Below, piece after piece: positions 32,301 through 41,662 of a DNA stretch of 64,000 nucleotides (within the stretch, counting starts at the first letter, position 1; each line of letters opens with the position of its first letter). Position numbers and translations under genes: made by a program. The notes under the pieces are model-generated. The model was not told the origin of the DNA. It did no database searches and saw nothing but the letters and a program-made list of their open reading frames with translations. This DNA is from Agelas oroides (lineage: Eukaryota; Porifera; Demospongiae; Agelasida; Agelasidae). The stretch lies in NCBI GenBank assembly GCA_949130485.1, contig OX422184.1:19546824-19610823 (forward strand), in the 5' to 3' direction.

Positions 32301-32939
32301 GCACGTGACTTGTAGTACCTGTGATACGGATTCTCGCGTGACTTGTAGTACCTGATACGGATTCCCGCGTGACTGGTAGTACTGATACGGATTGTCGCGT
32401 GACTTTTAGTAAAAAATACGGCTTTTTATAAACTGCGTGCAGCTGCAAGGCTTCCCCATTGACTCCCATACATTAGCGTGAGTTAGACGTATAATAAAAG
32501 ACGCTAGCGCCATTTGTAGATCACGTGACCGCAATGCGCACCGGAATGGGAAATTGCCAAAAAATTGCACGTTTCCAATCCCTTCTCCGTAGGTCTATTA
32601 TCTATGGTCACAGTGTTAGTCTATCAAGCTCTGGTCTATCTCAATACTGACCCAATGCTCTAGGCAGATCTATGCTCACTCTGACCCACAAATCTCCAGA
32701 AAGTGTACTTTGTGTATATTTGACGCTGAACTGTACTGCAGTGAAAGGATGGTACCCCTATGGGAAAAATTTGTCCTTCGCACAGTTGTGGATGTAATTT
32801 AGAGGCCTGGCAGTAGCCATAAATGCTATAGGCAACAAATACTTTTGTATGCACTGTGTGTGTGTGGTTCTAAATTAGAAATCCAACCTGATTTTTCACA
32901 ACCATCAGGACCGATCACCACAAGCTTGTACTCCCGCAT
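26358..32939 (-). CDS. Rap/Ras-like small GTPase with altered nucleotide-binding residues
   Basis: Four exons join in phase with GT/AG introns: 32939-32888 ([17 protein letters not shown]), 27015-26956, 26888-26815 and 26747-26358, giving 191 residues. The order of motifs matches Rap: P-loop, switch I (KYDPRIEDSY), switch II (LDTAGKEQF), G4 (LVGSKCD), G5 (EVSAR) and a C-terminal CCMG that could be a prenylated CaaX box. Compared with Rap/Ras: the P-loop reads GPDGCEKS (Gly12 position Asp, Gly15 position Glu), the switch I Thr35 equivalent is Arg, Gln/Thr61 is Lys, NKxD is SKCD and SAK is SAR. One extra residue lies before switch I. The frame and all splice sites are intact, which argues against recent decay. 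It may bind nucleotide weakly or not at all (inference). Intron 1 is 5.9 kb. Confidence 0.85.
27206..28653. mobile_element. Near-complete 1.45-kb palindrome (foldback element) in Ras intron 1
   Basis: The arms begin ACCAATCATCGGACACCTCA and its complement and stay complementary to the centre near 27929, where ATGGAGCATGGTATACCATG forms a perfect dyad. Paired landmarks include GACGGAAGTTACAACGGCTC, CCAATCCACGGACGACGAGG and TGGCAGGGATCATGGGTTT. ORFs in each arm (such as 27593-27811 minus) mirror each other. No transposase. Confidence 0.85.
28704..30107. repeat. Repeats with GGGTGTCTCTATTCACTG termini and ACTGG minisatellites
   Basis: GGGTGTCTCTATTCACTG occurs at 28704-28721 and 29026-29043 and in inverse at 30090-30107. 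After the first two come GGACTGGACTACTGGACTG tandems. ATTTTTATGCCCTGTAATTA is shared near 28790 and 29990. Probably two related elements, one containing another MITE (29412-29817). A C-run polymer lies near 29101. Confidence 0.6.
29412..29817. mobile_element. MITE with TIR TAGTCTCGTGCCCAGA
   Basis: TAGTCTCGTGCCCAGATTAC at the left is matched by CTGGGAACGAGACTA at the right, and AACTGCCTAT and ATAGGCAGTT lie further in. TA occurs at both outer edges. Confidence 0.65.
30356..31327. mobile_element. Foldback element interrupted by a TAGCCTCG-family MITE
   Basis: The outer arms 30356-30546 and 31105-31327 are complementary (CTATAGACGGTGTGCCTCCA at the edge; GCTATCAGCCTTATGGTTGA inside). A second palindrome (30547-31102) occupies the middle. 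Confidence 0.8.
30547..31102. mobile_element. TAGCCTCGTTCCCAGGCC-family MITE (inner, nested)
   Basis: Terminal TAGCCTCGTTCCCAGGCC and GGCCTGGGAACGAGGCTA with ~100-bp arms that include TCATCACGTGATG. The outer TA at each end is consistent with a TA target duplication. Confidence 0.85.
31405..32605. mobile_element. TIR element with 9-bp target duplication, Mutator-like MITE
   Basis: TIRs ATAGATAATAGACTTACAGA (31405 onward) and its inverse ending at 32605 are flanked by GGTCACAGC (31396-31404) and GGTCACAGT (32606-32614). A 9-bp duplication suggests Mutator-type transposition. The interior holds no supported gene but contains a four-copy ~31-bp tandem (32304-32420) and a hairpin of TTGTTGCCGT/ACGGCAACAA (about 32190-32250). 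Confidence 0.7.
32304..32420. repeat. ~31-bp tandem repeat, 4 degenerate units
   Basis: Units of CGTGACTTGTAGTACCTG followed by ATACGGATT recur four times, the last diverged. Confidence 0.8.
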
Positions 32940-33049
32940 GTCCAGTGTTCGGGCCAGTTGTTCACAACTCACTGACTAAAGACTAGTCTCGCCGGCCAGA
33001 CTCTCACACGGGACAGGAGAGAGCTGAGTCTGGTCAAATTCTTGTGCAC

Positions 33050-33175
33050 ACGTACAAGCCAAGAATGGGGGGTTCACTAAGTTCACCCAACTCCATGTGG
33101 TGACGTCATAAACTGTAATGTGCGCATTGCGCGCACAGAGCGCCATGGAACTGGATCCAGACATGTAGTCTCGCA
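33050..33175. repeat. Dispersed repeat with a CRE-like TGACGTCA, inverted copy at 35088-35212
   Basis: CAAGAATGGGGGGTTCACTA, CCAACTCCATGTGGTGACGT and GCGCATTGCGCGC occur here and as reverse complement near 35088-35212. The copy here lies about 110 bp upstream of the Ras first exon, so the TGACGTCA could act in its promoter (inference). Confidence 0.6.
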
Positions 33176-33463
33176 AGCCACACCTCTCTGCGAAGGGCTA
33201 GATCCTCGAGTCGAGTTTGAGTTGCTGGAGGGCATGCAGCAACAAAACACCAGTTGAACAAGACATCAGGTAGTCTGTATTGTATTCAAAGAGATTGTGC
33301 AACTTAATTTTATAGCAAGAAAATTATGTAGCTAATACTGGACTCGTGTAAAAAAACCCAACAGGTTCAGTCAGTATTTTAATATTGAGTACTGTGATCA
33401 TGTTCGTCCCTAGCTTGTGATCTAACCTGTTACCTACTAAAACTAAGACTTTCCTACTAAGAC

Positions 33464-33696
33464 CAAGGGGTAGTCACATGCCGTGTGTTCAAGCGTTTGC
33501 GACTGGGATCAAGGTTTTTGATTGGCAAAAAGTATGCTTAATTGCTTGATCGTTCCCTTCTGTGTTCTTGATCCATTGATTTGAGCAGTTCAGAGGTCAC
33601 CTTGATCAGCCCCCAAAAAGGGCTTTGATCACTTGATTCAATTTTGATCCCGGTCGCAAATGCTTCTACATGGGATATATAAGTGACTACCCCTTG
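33464..33696. mobile_element. MITE with TIR CAAGGGGTAGTCAC
   Basis: CAAGGGGTAGTCAC and GTGACTACCCCTTG bound a 233-bp palindrome containing GTTTGCGACTGGGATCAA and its complement. A second copy is at 61827-62067. Confidence 0.85.
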
Positions 33697-33950
33697 TAAG
33701 ACTAAGGTCCCAGTTAGACAGGATTCCTCATGTTTTTGCAGGTTGCTATGACAAAGTGTAGCCTCCTTCCCAGACTCTCAGTGTATCCTCACTTGATTTA
33801 TTGCAAGCTTATTAGTGGAGCCCGGAAATGAGTTAGGCCATGTAGTCATGTACCCATCGTTGGTTGCTTGCTGTTTTCAGAGCAGAAACTGCAAGCAGCA
33901 TATTAAAGTTGGATAGAAACCAGGATAAGTGTCTTAGCATCAGGCTTATG

Positions 33951-34184
33951 TAGCCTCGTTCCCAGGCCTTCCCCATTTTTACCTTCCGTTTGCGTTCACA
34001 ATAATACACGGGAGCAGAAGACCAGTGTTTTTACCTTCCGTTTGTGTTCACAATAATACAAGGGAGCGGAAGACCAGCTGGTCTTCTGCTCCCGTGTATT
34101 ATTGTGAACGCTGGTCTTCCGCTACCGTGTATTATTGTGAATGCAAATGGAAGGTAAAAACGGGGGAGGCTGGGAATGAGGCTA
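33951..34184. mobile_element. TAGCCTCGTTCCCAGGCC-family MITE
   Basis: Starts TAGCCTCGTTCCCAGGCC and ends GGGAATGAGGCTA. The inner arms contain TTTTTACCTTCCGTTTGCGT and tandem GTTCACAATAATACACGGGA-type units. Confidence 0.85.
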
Positions 34185-35087
34185 AGGCTTATGCTAGTTT
34201 AAACGTCTGTGGAGCAATTTGACACACATTGTACCCCAAATGAGAACATTGTCATGGAAACTGGGGGCAGAGAGGCTTTTGTGATAGGGAGGAGCAAGGT
34301 AAAATTAAAGAAGATGTAAATGTTCTTCAGCACTAAACTGTCGGCATTATGAGATCAAGATTTTAAATGCAATTATGACATTCTTTGTGTAGTAAGCAAC
34401 CATTACATATGACAACACATGTCCCTCAAAACATGAGACATTTGTGAGAGTATGGCAATGAGACTACTTTGGGAGTACACTTCAACAGATTGCACTGTGC
34501 ATGATTCAGTTTGCAAGAGCAGTTTTCTCTGAAAATAGTGTATGTACACTAGAGTTCAGTATTCTTGTTAAAAAGTTGCACATCTTTGGACACAATACAG
34601 ACTCTGTGATTTTTCTGGTGTTTTGTTTTGCTGCATGCCTTCCAGCAACTGTTTTGCATGACTTGCTGAGGGACAAGTTTTTAGTATCTTAAATAATGCA
34701 GTCAAGTGAAACCGTACCCCAAGATGCTCACACAAAATTTGTTCTTGTACTCAGATTGTAGTAAACATTTAGGTCATCACATGCAAACTAGAACTTACTA
34801 TAAAAAATCTGCACATAGCTCATGATCATTAGTATAGACTGGTGAAGCTAGACCTGAGCGTGAAAGACTAGGCTAGTAAGTCACACAGCATGTTACTGAG
34901 CTAGCTGTTGCACTCACAAAGGCATGAGAAATGTACTGAAGCTCTTCAGGTCCGGAAATTATGCTGAATTTAGTTCACAGAGTTACTGTAAGTATAAAAC
35001 TACGACCCGTAAAACTATAGCAAGCTGTAAGTGAAAGTTTACCTCACAAGGGACTTTATACTGAGCTTCTTCCAGTTAAGTTAACAT
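34185..35087. other. No gene recognised
   Basis: AT-rich sequence with short open frames only (for example 34501-34692 plus, hydrophobic, no recognised motif). Confidence 0.35.
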
Positions 35088-35212
35088 GTCTGGATCCAGT
35101 TCCATCTTCGATCCGCGCGCGCAATGCGCAAGGAATAAACATTACAAATTGTGATGTCACCACATGGAGTTGGGTGAACTTAGTGAACCCCCAAGAATGG
35201 AGGCGTGCGGTT
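35088..35212. repeat. Inverted copy of the 33050-33175 repeat
   Basis: Reverse complement of the repeat near the Ras first exon. The CRE-like site here is GTGATGTCAC, one base off. Confidence 0.6.
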
Positions 35213-35497
35213 ACCTTTTGGTATGTTGCTTGGAGCGCGCGCGCGGCGTTTACCGCATTGAACGTATAAATACAACTTACGGTACGATAAACTGCGCATG
35301 CGCATTCAAAATTTGTCGCGGGTACTTGCGGGCAATGGAATTCGCAGCTGTTCATGTTGCATCACGTCATCATTACGTCTTCTAATATTTATAAGTAATT
35401 CGTTTCACAGCAGTTCGTGTGTGTTGAATATTCATAATTAATTTGTTTCACAGCATACATTAGACCGAGCAGTGTGCTGGTCGTCTGTTGTGGCTTG

Positions 35498-35580
35498 TTA
35501 GGGTTAGGGTTGGGGCCCAGGGTTGGGGTTGGGGTTAGGGTTAGGGTTAGGGCTAGGGCTAGGGCTAGGGCTGGGGCCAG
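35498..35580. repeat. Interstitial telomere-type (TTAGGG)n tract with variants
   Basis: The plus strand reads TTAGGGTTAGGGTTGGGG, then several GGTTAGGG units, then GGCTAGGG variants. About 13 hexamer-like units, not at a contig end. Confidence 0.9.
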
Positions 35581-36186
35581 GGATTGCACTAGGTGTATTT
35601 CTTTTTTTTTCCTGTAGTGTTATAAGTGTGGTGAACACATTTGGTACGGTAAGTGCGCAGCGGGGTGCGCACAACAGAGTGCGCGCAACAGTTTACTTAC
35701 AAATATTCAATAGGTGACGTAACCGCCACATGAACCCCTGTGAAAAAAGCGAATCCCCGCGGGCAATAGTGAACCCGCTAGGGAATGAGTCTGGAAGGCA
35801 AGAGATTGATGATCTGCCGGGAAAGAGTGACTTGGGCAAGCCGGAAATTAACAATGATAAAGAAATTGGGTATATAAAAGCATAACAGTATGGCAAATAC
35901 ATAACATGCCTGTATTATAATTTATGTGCATGGACTGCCACTTTGCAGTTCAACAGTGCAACCTTTCTCAACTACACTTTGAAACAGGTGCACATATACT
36001 TGGTCGCTGCATCTCATGCTACAAGAACAAGAGAGAGGCAGAGTACTGTCAGTTGGTGCAGCAGAGCAAGGCTGTTCGGGCAACTGCATGCTGTGAATGC
36101 GAACAAATGGAAACTGTCACAAAATGTCAACAAGAATTGCATTATGACGGTGAAAATGCATTCTACTTGTACAAAGTTACCTAAAC

Positions 36187-37840
36187 AGGGCCAGAACTCC
36201 CACAATGCTTCCTGGAGCTACAAGGTCTCCAGATGAAGTGCTACTCCTCAAGACCTGAAGAAATGAATGAGCCATATGTAATGGGGTACATGGTGCCTTA
36301 CAGTGACCACAACTGGGCAGACTGGTTTCAACGATTCACTCTACAGACAGGATGTGACTACACATTTTGCTCAGGAAAGCAGAACAATGGGGACAAGAGT
36401 AATGAAGATAGAAGGAAAACTCTTCACATACACTTCTGCATGGTCGCAGGCCTATAGCTGCTTGCGTTGTGGTACAGGTCGATTCAAGTCACTTTGTCTT
36501 GGGAAGAACACTCGCTCATCACTTGGAACTAGATGATTCTGATGTTAAGCAAATTTGCAGGTGTGACTCTTGAATGTGAGTAATGGTGTGCAAGTTTTGG
36601 AAATCCAAATACCAATGATAAGTGCTCACTTACACAACCCATCATCGGTCACTGACCAACTGACCATGAAGCCGCTTCCACAGATAGAGGAGAAAATCGT
36701 TGAGGTCCTTTCTGAATCAAGGCTTTCCATAAAGGCTTTCCCTAAAACTTGGCCAGAGAAGGAGTTGATATCCAAACACCTCAAAATGAAGGTGTGATAA
36801 CCAGCAAGCCATCTGATTACAAATGGAGCATACTACCCAACGTCTGAAGACATCAGAGTGATGCTTAAAAAGGCAAGTGCACAAGAGCATGATTCCCTTT
36901 TTGACCAGGAGGCAGTACTTCAGCTTCTAAAAGAAGAACAAGCCTGTGTTTATGTAACACTATATATGGAACATAAATGTATGCCTCAGTTGTGACAACT
37001 AGTCTACTTGAGGCAAAGGAAGTGGCTACTTGATGTCTTTTGCTTCATTCCTAAAGGAGTCGTTCAAGTGGAAAACAACCAAGAACAAACTGAAAGGCAG
37101 GTTTATTGGAAATTACGGGTGTAAGTATACTAGTCTCTATACACAATTCCAGACATTCTGAAGGAGGTGCATGAGGCAGTTACAATCTGTGAGAAGTTGT
37201 GTCAGTTCCAGATGCAGACCATATCATTTCTCTTAGTTTTTGCTGCAGCAGTCTGGGAATGCAATCACATGCAAAACACTGCAGTATGGATTCCTGTGCT
37301 TTTTCCTGGTAGTAAAAACTACACTTGGAATTGGTCGCGTGGTGGGGACTATCATTCCTCAATATGAGACAGAAGAGTTTATACAGGAGGTGTTAAAAGA
37401 ATGGAATCCAGGATGCTCTCCTCAGTTTTTTATGACTGACAAGCTTAAGAGTGCCCAGTGTGGATGCGCTGTATAGCTTATAAACAATGAATTTTTTTTG
37501 CTGTTATACCTAATCCACCAGGAGCTGTTGGTGAAGTTCACCCTCACTGCATCTGTGACTTCCAAGCACTTGAGAGATGGGTTAACTGCTCACAGCATGG
37601 TGTTCCACCTGAAGTGAGAAGCATTGTCAAGGCAGCATTCACAAAGCTTGTTTATGCCAAGAGTGGTTAGTAGATTGAACGGACAGCATTTTCACACGTA
37701 CAGTTGTACATACTGTACTTGCTCAATCTGCAGAGGGACAATATGATGAAATGCTGTCTAAGATCAGGGACTCCCACTGGTTCATAAACAATGCTCAGCT
37801 GCAGGCCTACCTAGATAATGAGTGGCTCAATTGTAAACGC
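36187..37840 (+). pseudogene. MULE-type transposase, decayed, with possible short introns
   Basis: Pieces in order: LPQCFLELQGLQMKCYSSRP and YSDHNWADWFQRFT; FTYTSAWSQAYSCLRCG in another frame; LPQIEEKIVEVLSESRLSIK (36690-36750); LQYGFLCFFLVVKTTLGIGR (37265-37340), then EEFIQEVLKEWNPGCSPQFF; then CICDFQALERWVNCSQHGVP (37540-37600) and SKIRDSHWFINNAQLQAYL (37757-37812). The VVKTTLG...WNP-x-x-SPQFFMTD block is typical of MULE transposases in genes annotated as CaRF-like. Gaps at about 37476-37518, 37110-37150 and 37668-37732 have GT...AG edges and could be short introns. Frameshifts elsewhere suggest decay. Confidence 0.6.
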
Positions 37841-38443
37841 CCGTAGGCAGGGGGGTTCGAGGGGGTTCGCTCGAACCCCCCCTTTTGACTTCCTAAAGAT
37901 TTTATATACACCGCTTTAACTATATATTTTAAGTGTCCTGCCGTTTGAAAGTGTTCCACTAGTCTCGCTGCTTTTGAGAATTACCGCTGTCCAAACATGT
38001 CTGGTTGCAGCTATGCGAGTTTGTTCATGGAGGACCAGCGCGGAACGCGCGTAAGCTGTTTACGCCGCTGTGAGGAAAGGACGCCCGCGTAAATACGTGC
38101 GTAAATAAATCGCTAGTTCAGGCGCTCGAGAGTTGTCCTTCTAGTGATGTCACCCCACCTGCTGTTCTGCCAACCTTCTGTCGTGGAATTCGAAGTCAGC
38201 TGGCTTAGCAAATGCATGCATGGACAGCCAAAAAATTGGATGAAATACTCCGTGAACCACGTAGCTACTACGGCTCTGCTTCTGTCCCAAAATGGCCTCA
38301 GAAGCAATCTCAGAGCATCAAATTTCAAAAAACTTTCCTGGGGGAGCATACCCCGAGACCCTGCTAGTCTTGCATGCTTATGCACACATACATACAAATC
38401 AGACATCCATGTAACCCCCCATCTACAAATCCTGGTTACGGGC
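37839..38443. mobile_element. hAT-like MITE with TIR GCCCGTAGGCAGG
   Basis: GCCCGTAGGCAGGGGGGTTC at the left and CCTGGTTACGGGC at the right are imperfect inverted termini of a widespread animal type. GGGGGTTCGAGGGGGTTCGC forms a G-rich hairpin at the left end. It directly follows the end of the MULE transposase relic. Confidence 0.6.
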
Positions 38444-38717
38444 CTGTACATGTAAGTGTATCCGACCTCTTTAAACAGTATATATGAGTAGTAATGGTAT
38501 ATGGTTATTGGTTACCACAGCTCTGGTCTCAGATACATTGACAGTGTTTCTACAACAGTGTTGACAACAACAATTTTACACAATCTTTAAAACAATGTCC
38601 TCAAAAACATCTTACCCTTCGTAATGACAAGTCAGTCTTTTTTCTTACCAATTGACAGAAACATTCCAAATGACGAAGTCCTTTTAAAGATTGTATGTGT
38701 AAGAAGTATTAAACTGC

Positions 38718-38960
38718 TCATCTAGTTGAGCTGATTGTTTTGAGAGATGGGCTTTCAAAATCATCAAGACTTATCTTACTAACTACCTGAGAGCTGGCTA
38801 CTTTTAGTTGCACTTGATGTAGTGACCATAACCAGAACAGTACAGGTAGGCACAGAACACTTGATATCACTAATCCACAGATCATGCAGAGTTGGGCCCT
38901 TCGAAACAGAGCCGCCAGCCCTCGAATCAAGTCATGGTCACACTCAATACTATGAGACAT
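38718..38960 (-). CDS. Exon-like frame with one transmembrane segment
   Basis: Starts MSHSIECDHDLIRGLAALFR and contains LCMICGLVISSVLCLPVLFW, a good single membrane span, ending at a stop at 38718. It lies ~0.2 kb downstream of the HSPA12-like exon on the same strand, but I could not join the two in phase. It may be a terminal exon of that gene or unrelated. Confidence 0.3.
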   Translation of the reverse strand: MSHSIECDHDLIRGLAALFRRAQLCMICGLVISSVLCLPVLFWLWSLHQVQLKVASSQVVSKISLDDFESPSLKTISSTR

Positions 38961-39124
38961 GTAGGCTGAACTGTGTCTCGTTACGTGTATTGTAGTACAA
39001 GTGATAAAAATTTGGTAATGACCGGGAGGAATGACATAGCCACTATAGGACCATTACAAAATACCTATGGTCATTACTGATAGTTTTAATACTACAAACA
39101 TCACTGGTAATGTTGAACACTCAC

Positions 39125-39392
39125 CCATTTCATTTCCGGGACTAGCAGGGGTTTTTGGTGTAGTTACAGGAGCCAGTATATGTTTTTCATCCAAGATGCT
39201 GGGAAGGTCGGCTAGATCCAAATCACTAGGCTTTCTTGGGCTACGGTCATAGAAAGGCGCTCCCTGAATCACAGCAAACTCAGGTTCAGGTGGAACTGGA
39301 AATTGGTATGTACAGCCTTGAAATTTGGTCCCTAGATGCTTTTCTAATTCTCTGCGAAGATACTTGCAACCTCCAAAACCACCAACCCAATA
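39125..39392 (-). pseudogene. HSPA12-like exon fragment (adenosine motif) with a diverged tail
   Basis: The minus strand reads YWVGGFGGCKYLRRELEKHL and QFPVPPEPEFAVIQGAPFYD, closely matching WVGGFGGCKYLRNQLE and FPVPPEPELAVIRGATAF in the full HSPA12-like gene at 56.2-62.7 kb. It then diverges into a Ser/Pro-rich stretch, ending at a donor (ATGG/GTGAGT). The ATPase N-terminal lobe was not found nearby, so it is a partial duplicate or a chimeric gene. Confidence 0.6.
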
Positions 39393-40223
39393 CAGTTAAG
39401 TGAAGGACCAGCAATACAACTGCTGCTATAAGAACAATCAATGAACCACATCTCCCGGAATGAAAAAACAGGCCTAGATGTTCTGCAAAGTCACCCACTG
39501 TGCAGGACAAATTTCAGCCAATACGAGGCTTCATCAGCTGCGCTGGGATAACCAGGAGATAGGGACTACTATCTCATGCACAAAATGCAGTCAGGCAGAT
39601 GGCCTTAACCATACGACTGGCAGAAGTTCCCCAAACACAGCGTCTCTTCATAAAGCTGTCCTTCAAAATTAGCCTTGCTGACATGCACATAATAACACAT
39701 GCACTATTAGCCTCATTCCCAGGCTCTCCCCCTTCTCATCAAGGAGATCCTAGGAATGAGGCTAGTACACCATATGGCAAAGTTGATCTTGAGGGGAATG
39801 ACTTTGTATATTAGCGTGAACTGGTATGCAAAGTCCCACCACAACAGGTAAAATTCCAATCTCAAGGGTAAGTGTGTTGCTATGAGCTATCATAACTGTT
39901 ATTATCAGCAAATGCAGGCATCCTAGTCTCACAAGCCACACCCTTTGCAGTGAGAGGGTCCAGTCATACTGCAACCACTGAGTTGTTGCCATGGCAGAAT
40001 GTTGCTGTGACCAATCAGATCTGCGCTCTTCCTGGATTGCACCCATTGCCATGGAATAGCAAATACATGTTATGTTGATGTCAGTACCTAGTTGGGCTCC
40101 CACATCCTTCTAGTGCACTCACCATCACTCTGCCTTTTTTGCTGAAGGGTCTGGAAACCAAACTAGTCAGCATCTTTAGCATTACCTAACCGTGCTGACT
40201 GTGTTTCCCGGTGATAACTTGAC

Positions 40224-40342
40224 GTAGCCTCATTTCCAGGCCCCACTTAGCTTTCCATCGCTTGCAATATGGAAGAGTGGGAGAGTGTTAGAGTCCATAC
40301 TGCAATCAAAAGCAAGCTGGGCGGGGCCTGGAAACGAGGCTA
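40224..40342. mobile_element. TAGCCTC-family MITE, short
   Basis: TAGCCTCATTTCCAGGCCCC and GGGGCCTGGAAACGAGGCTA bound a 119-bp palindrome with CATCGCTTGCAATATGGAAG in its left arm. Confidence 0.8.
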
Positions 40343-40842
40343 TGGTTGCAGTGCAAGTGGAAGAAGATGGTGCTGTGATGCAAATCTATAACTCCAACCT
40401 GCTATAGATGGAATAACCTCAATGAATCACATCTAGAAAAAAAACAAGATTGCTCTAGAAATTAACACAATCTAGTGGAGTCCTGGACTTTGTATACCGT
40501 ATTGCTATGGACTTTGCAGTATCATCATATACACCATATGACTACAGACATATACATCATGCACAGGGCCGCCGAGAGGATTGGGGGGCCCAGGGCAAAT
40601 ACAAAAAGTGGGGCCCCGAAAAATGGATTGTGTGAGGGGGGTCTGGGGGCACGCCCCCAGGAAATTTTGAGATTTTACATGCTCTGAAGTGTGTTCTTGG
40701 AGTTCCTGAGACTCTTTTTCGTGCATGCACACAGTACATATATACCTGCAAGTTGCTGTCTTTGATTAGAGGTTTCAGATCGAAAAGTATGACACACGGG
40801 GCCCTAGCTAGCTGACTGCGCAGTAGCCACGTAAGATTCTGA

Positions 40843-41662
40843 CAAGTCACAAAAAGTTTTCTGAATGAAAGCAAGTGCATGTAGGGATGGAACCCTCAAA
40901 AACCAACCAAACTAGATGGGAATGACACCACAACAATTTCACACCATCCCTACATCTTGTGCCATTTTGCCAACTATGCTTTGTGTTTGTTAGTTGTGTT
41001 CATAGGAGGGTTGTGGAAGGCAGTGGGATGGGTAGTGCTGGGTGTGGAGTGCATGTTGATGTGCATGGGGGGTGAGTTATGTTGTGGGTGGCTGTGATGT
41101 AGTTGCTATGCTGAGAATGGCAGGTATGGTCTGTCTTGAATTAGTCTTGCAAGCCAGACCCTTTCTGCGCAGCACCGATCGCTTTCAGTATGCGGCACAC
41201 AGAGGGAAGAAGTTTGATGTTTGGATTTACAATTTCACTTCAAAGCATTTATGACGATTCTTAGTGCCTTCCTCTGCGTGCCGATACTGAAAGCGATCTG
41301 CACTGTGGAACGGAAAGGGTCTGGCTTGTGAGACTAGTCTTGAATGCAGAAACTGTCGAGTGCATGAGCTGGGTCTGTTGGAGTAAGTTATGTTGTGACA
41401 TTTTATTGCTGCTGAACATGGCAGATATGGATTGTCGTTATGTAAAAGGCTGTGGAGTGAGCAGCGCTAACTACAGCTAGTATTCATTTAGTGGGTGTGA
41501 ATAGGCTAGAGAGTTTACTGGTGTGCATAGTTGGCAAAATGGCACAAGATGTAGGGATGGTGTGAAATTATTGTGGTGTCATTCCCATCTAGTTTGGTTG
41601 GTTTTTGAGGGTTCCATCCCTACATGCACTTGTTTTCATTCAGAAAACTTTTTTGTGACTTG
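40843..41662. mobile_element. Foldback element, CATCCCTACATC family 1, with a nested MITE
   Basis: Arms of about 130 bp start CAAGTCACAAAAAGTTTTCT and include GCATGTAGGGATGGAACCCT; they match the element at 2372-3050. A second MITE (41142-41336) with TAGTCTTGCAAGCCAGACCC termini lies inside. Confidence 0.85.
41142..41336. mobile_element. MITE with TIR TAGTCTTGCAAGCCAGACCC
   Basis: The left TAGTCTTGCAAGCCAGACCC matches the right GGGTCTGGCTTGTGAGACTA, and CGATCGCTTTCAGTAT and ATACTGAAAGCGATC lie inside. Related ends (TAGTCTCACAAGCCACACCC) occur near 39922 and 33170. Confidence 0.85.

Noticed and set aside
35389..35717. ORFs rich in LGLGLG or LTLTPTP on both strands across the telomere-type tract
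   Set aside because: They are translations of a simple repeat without stops.
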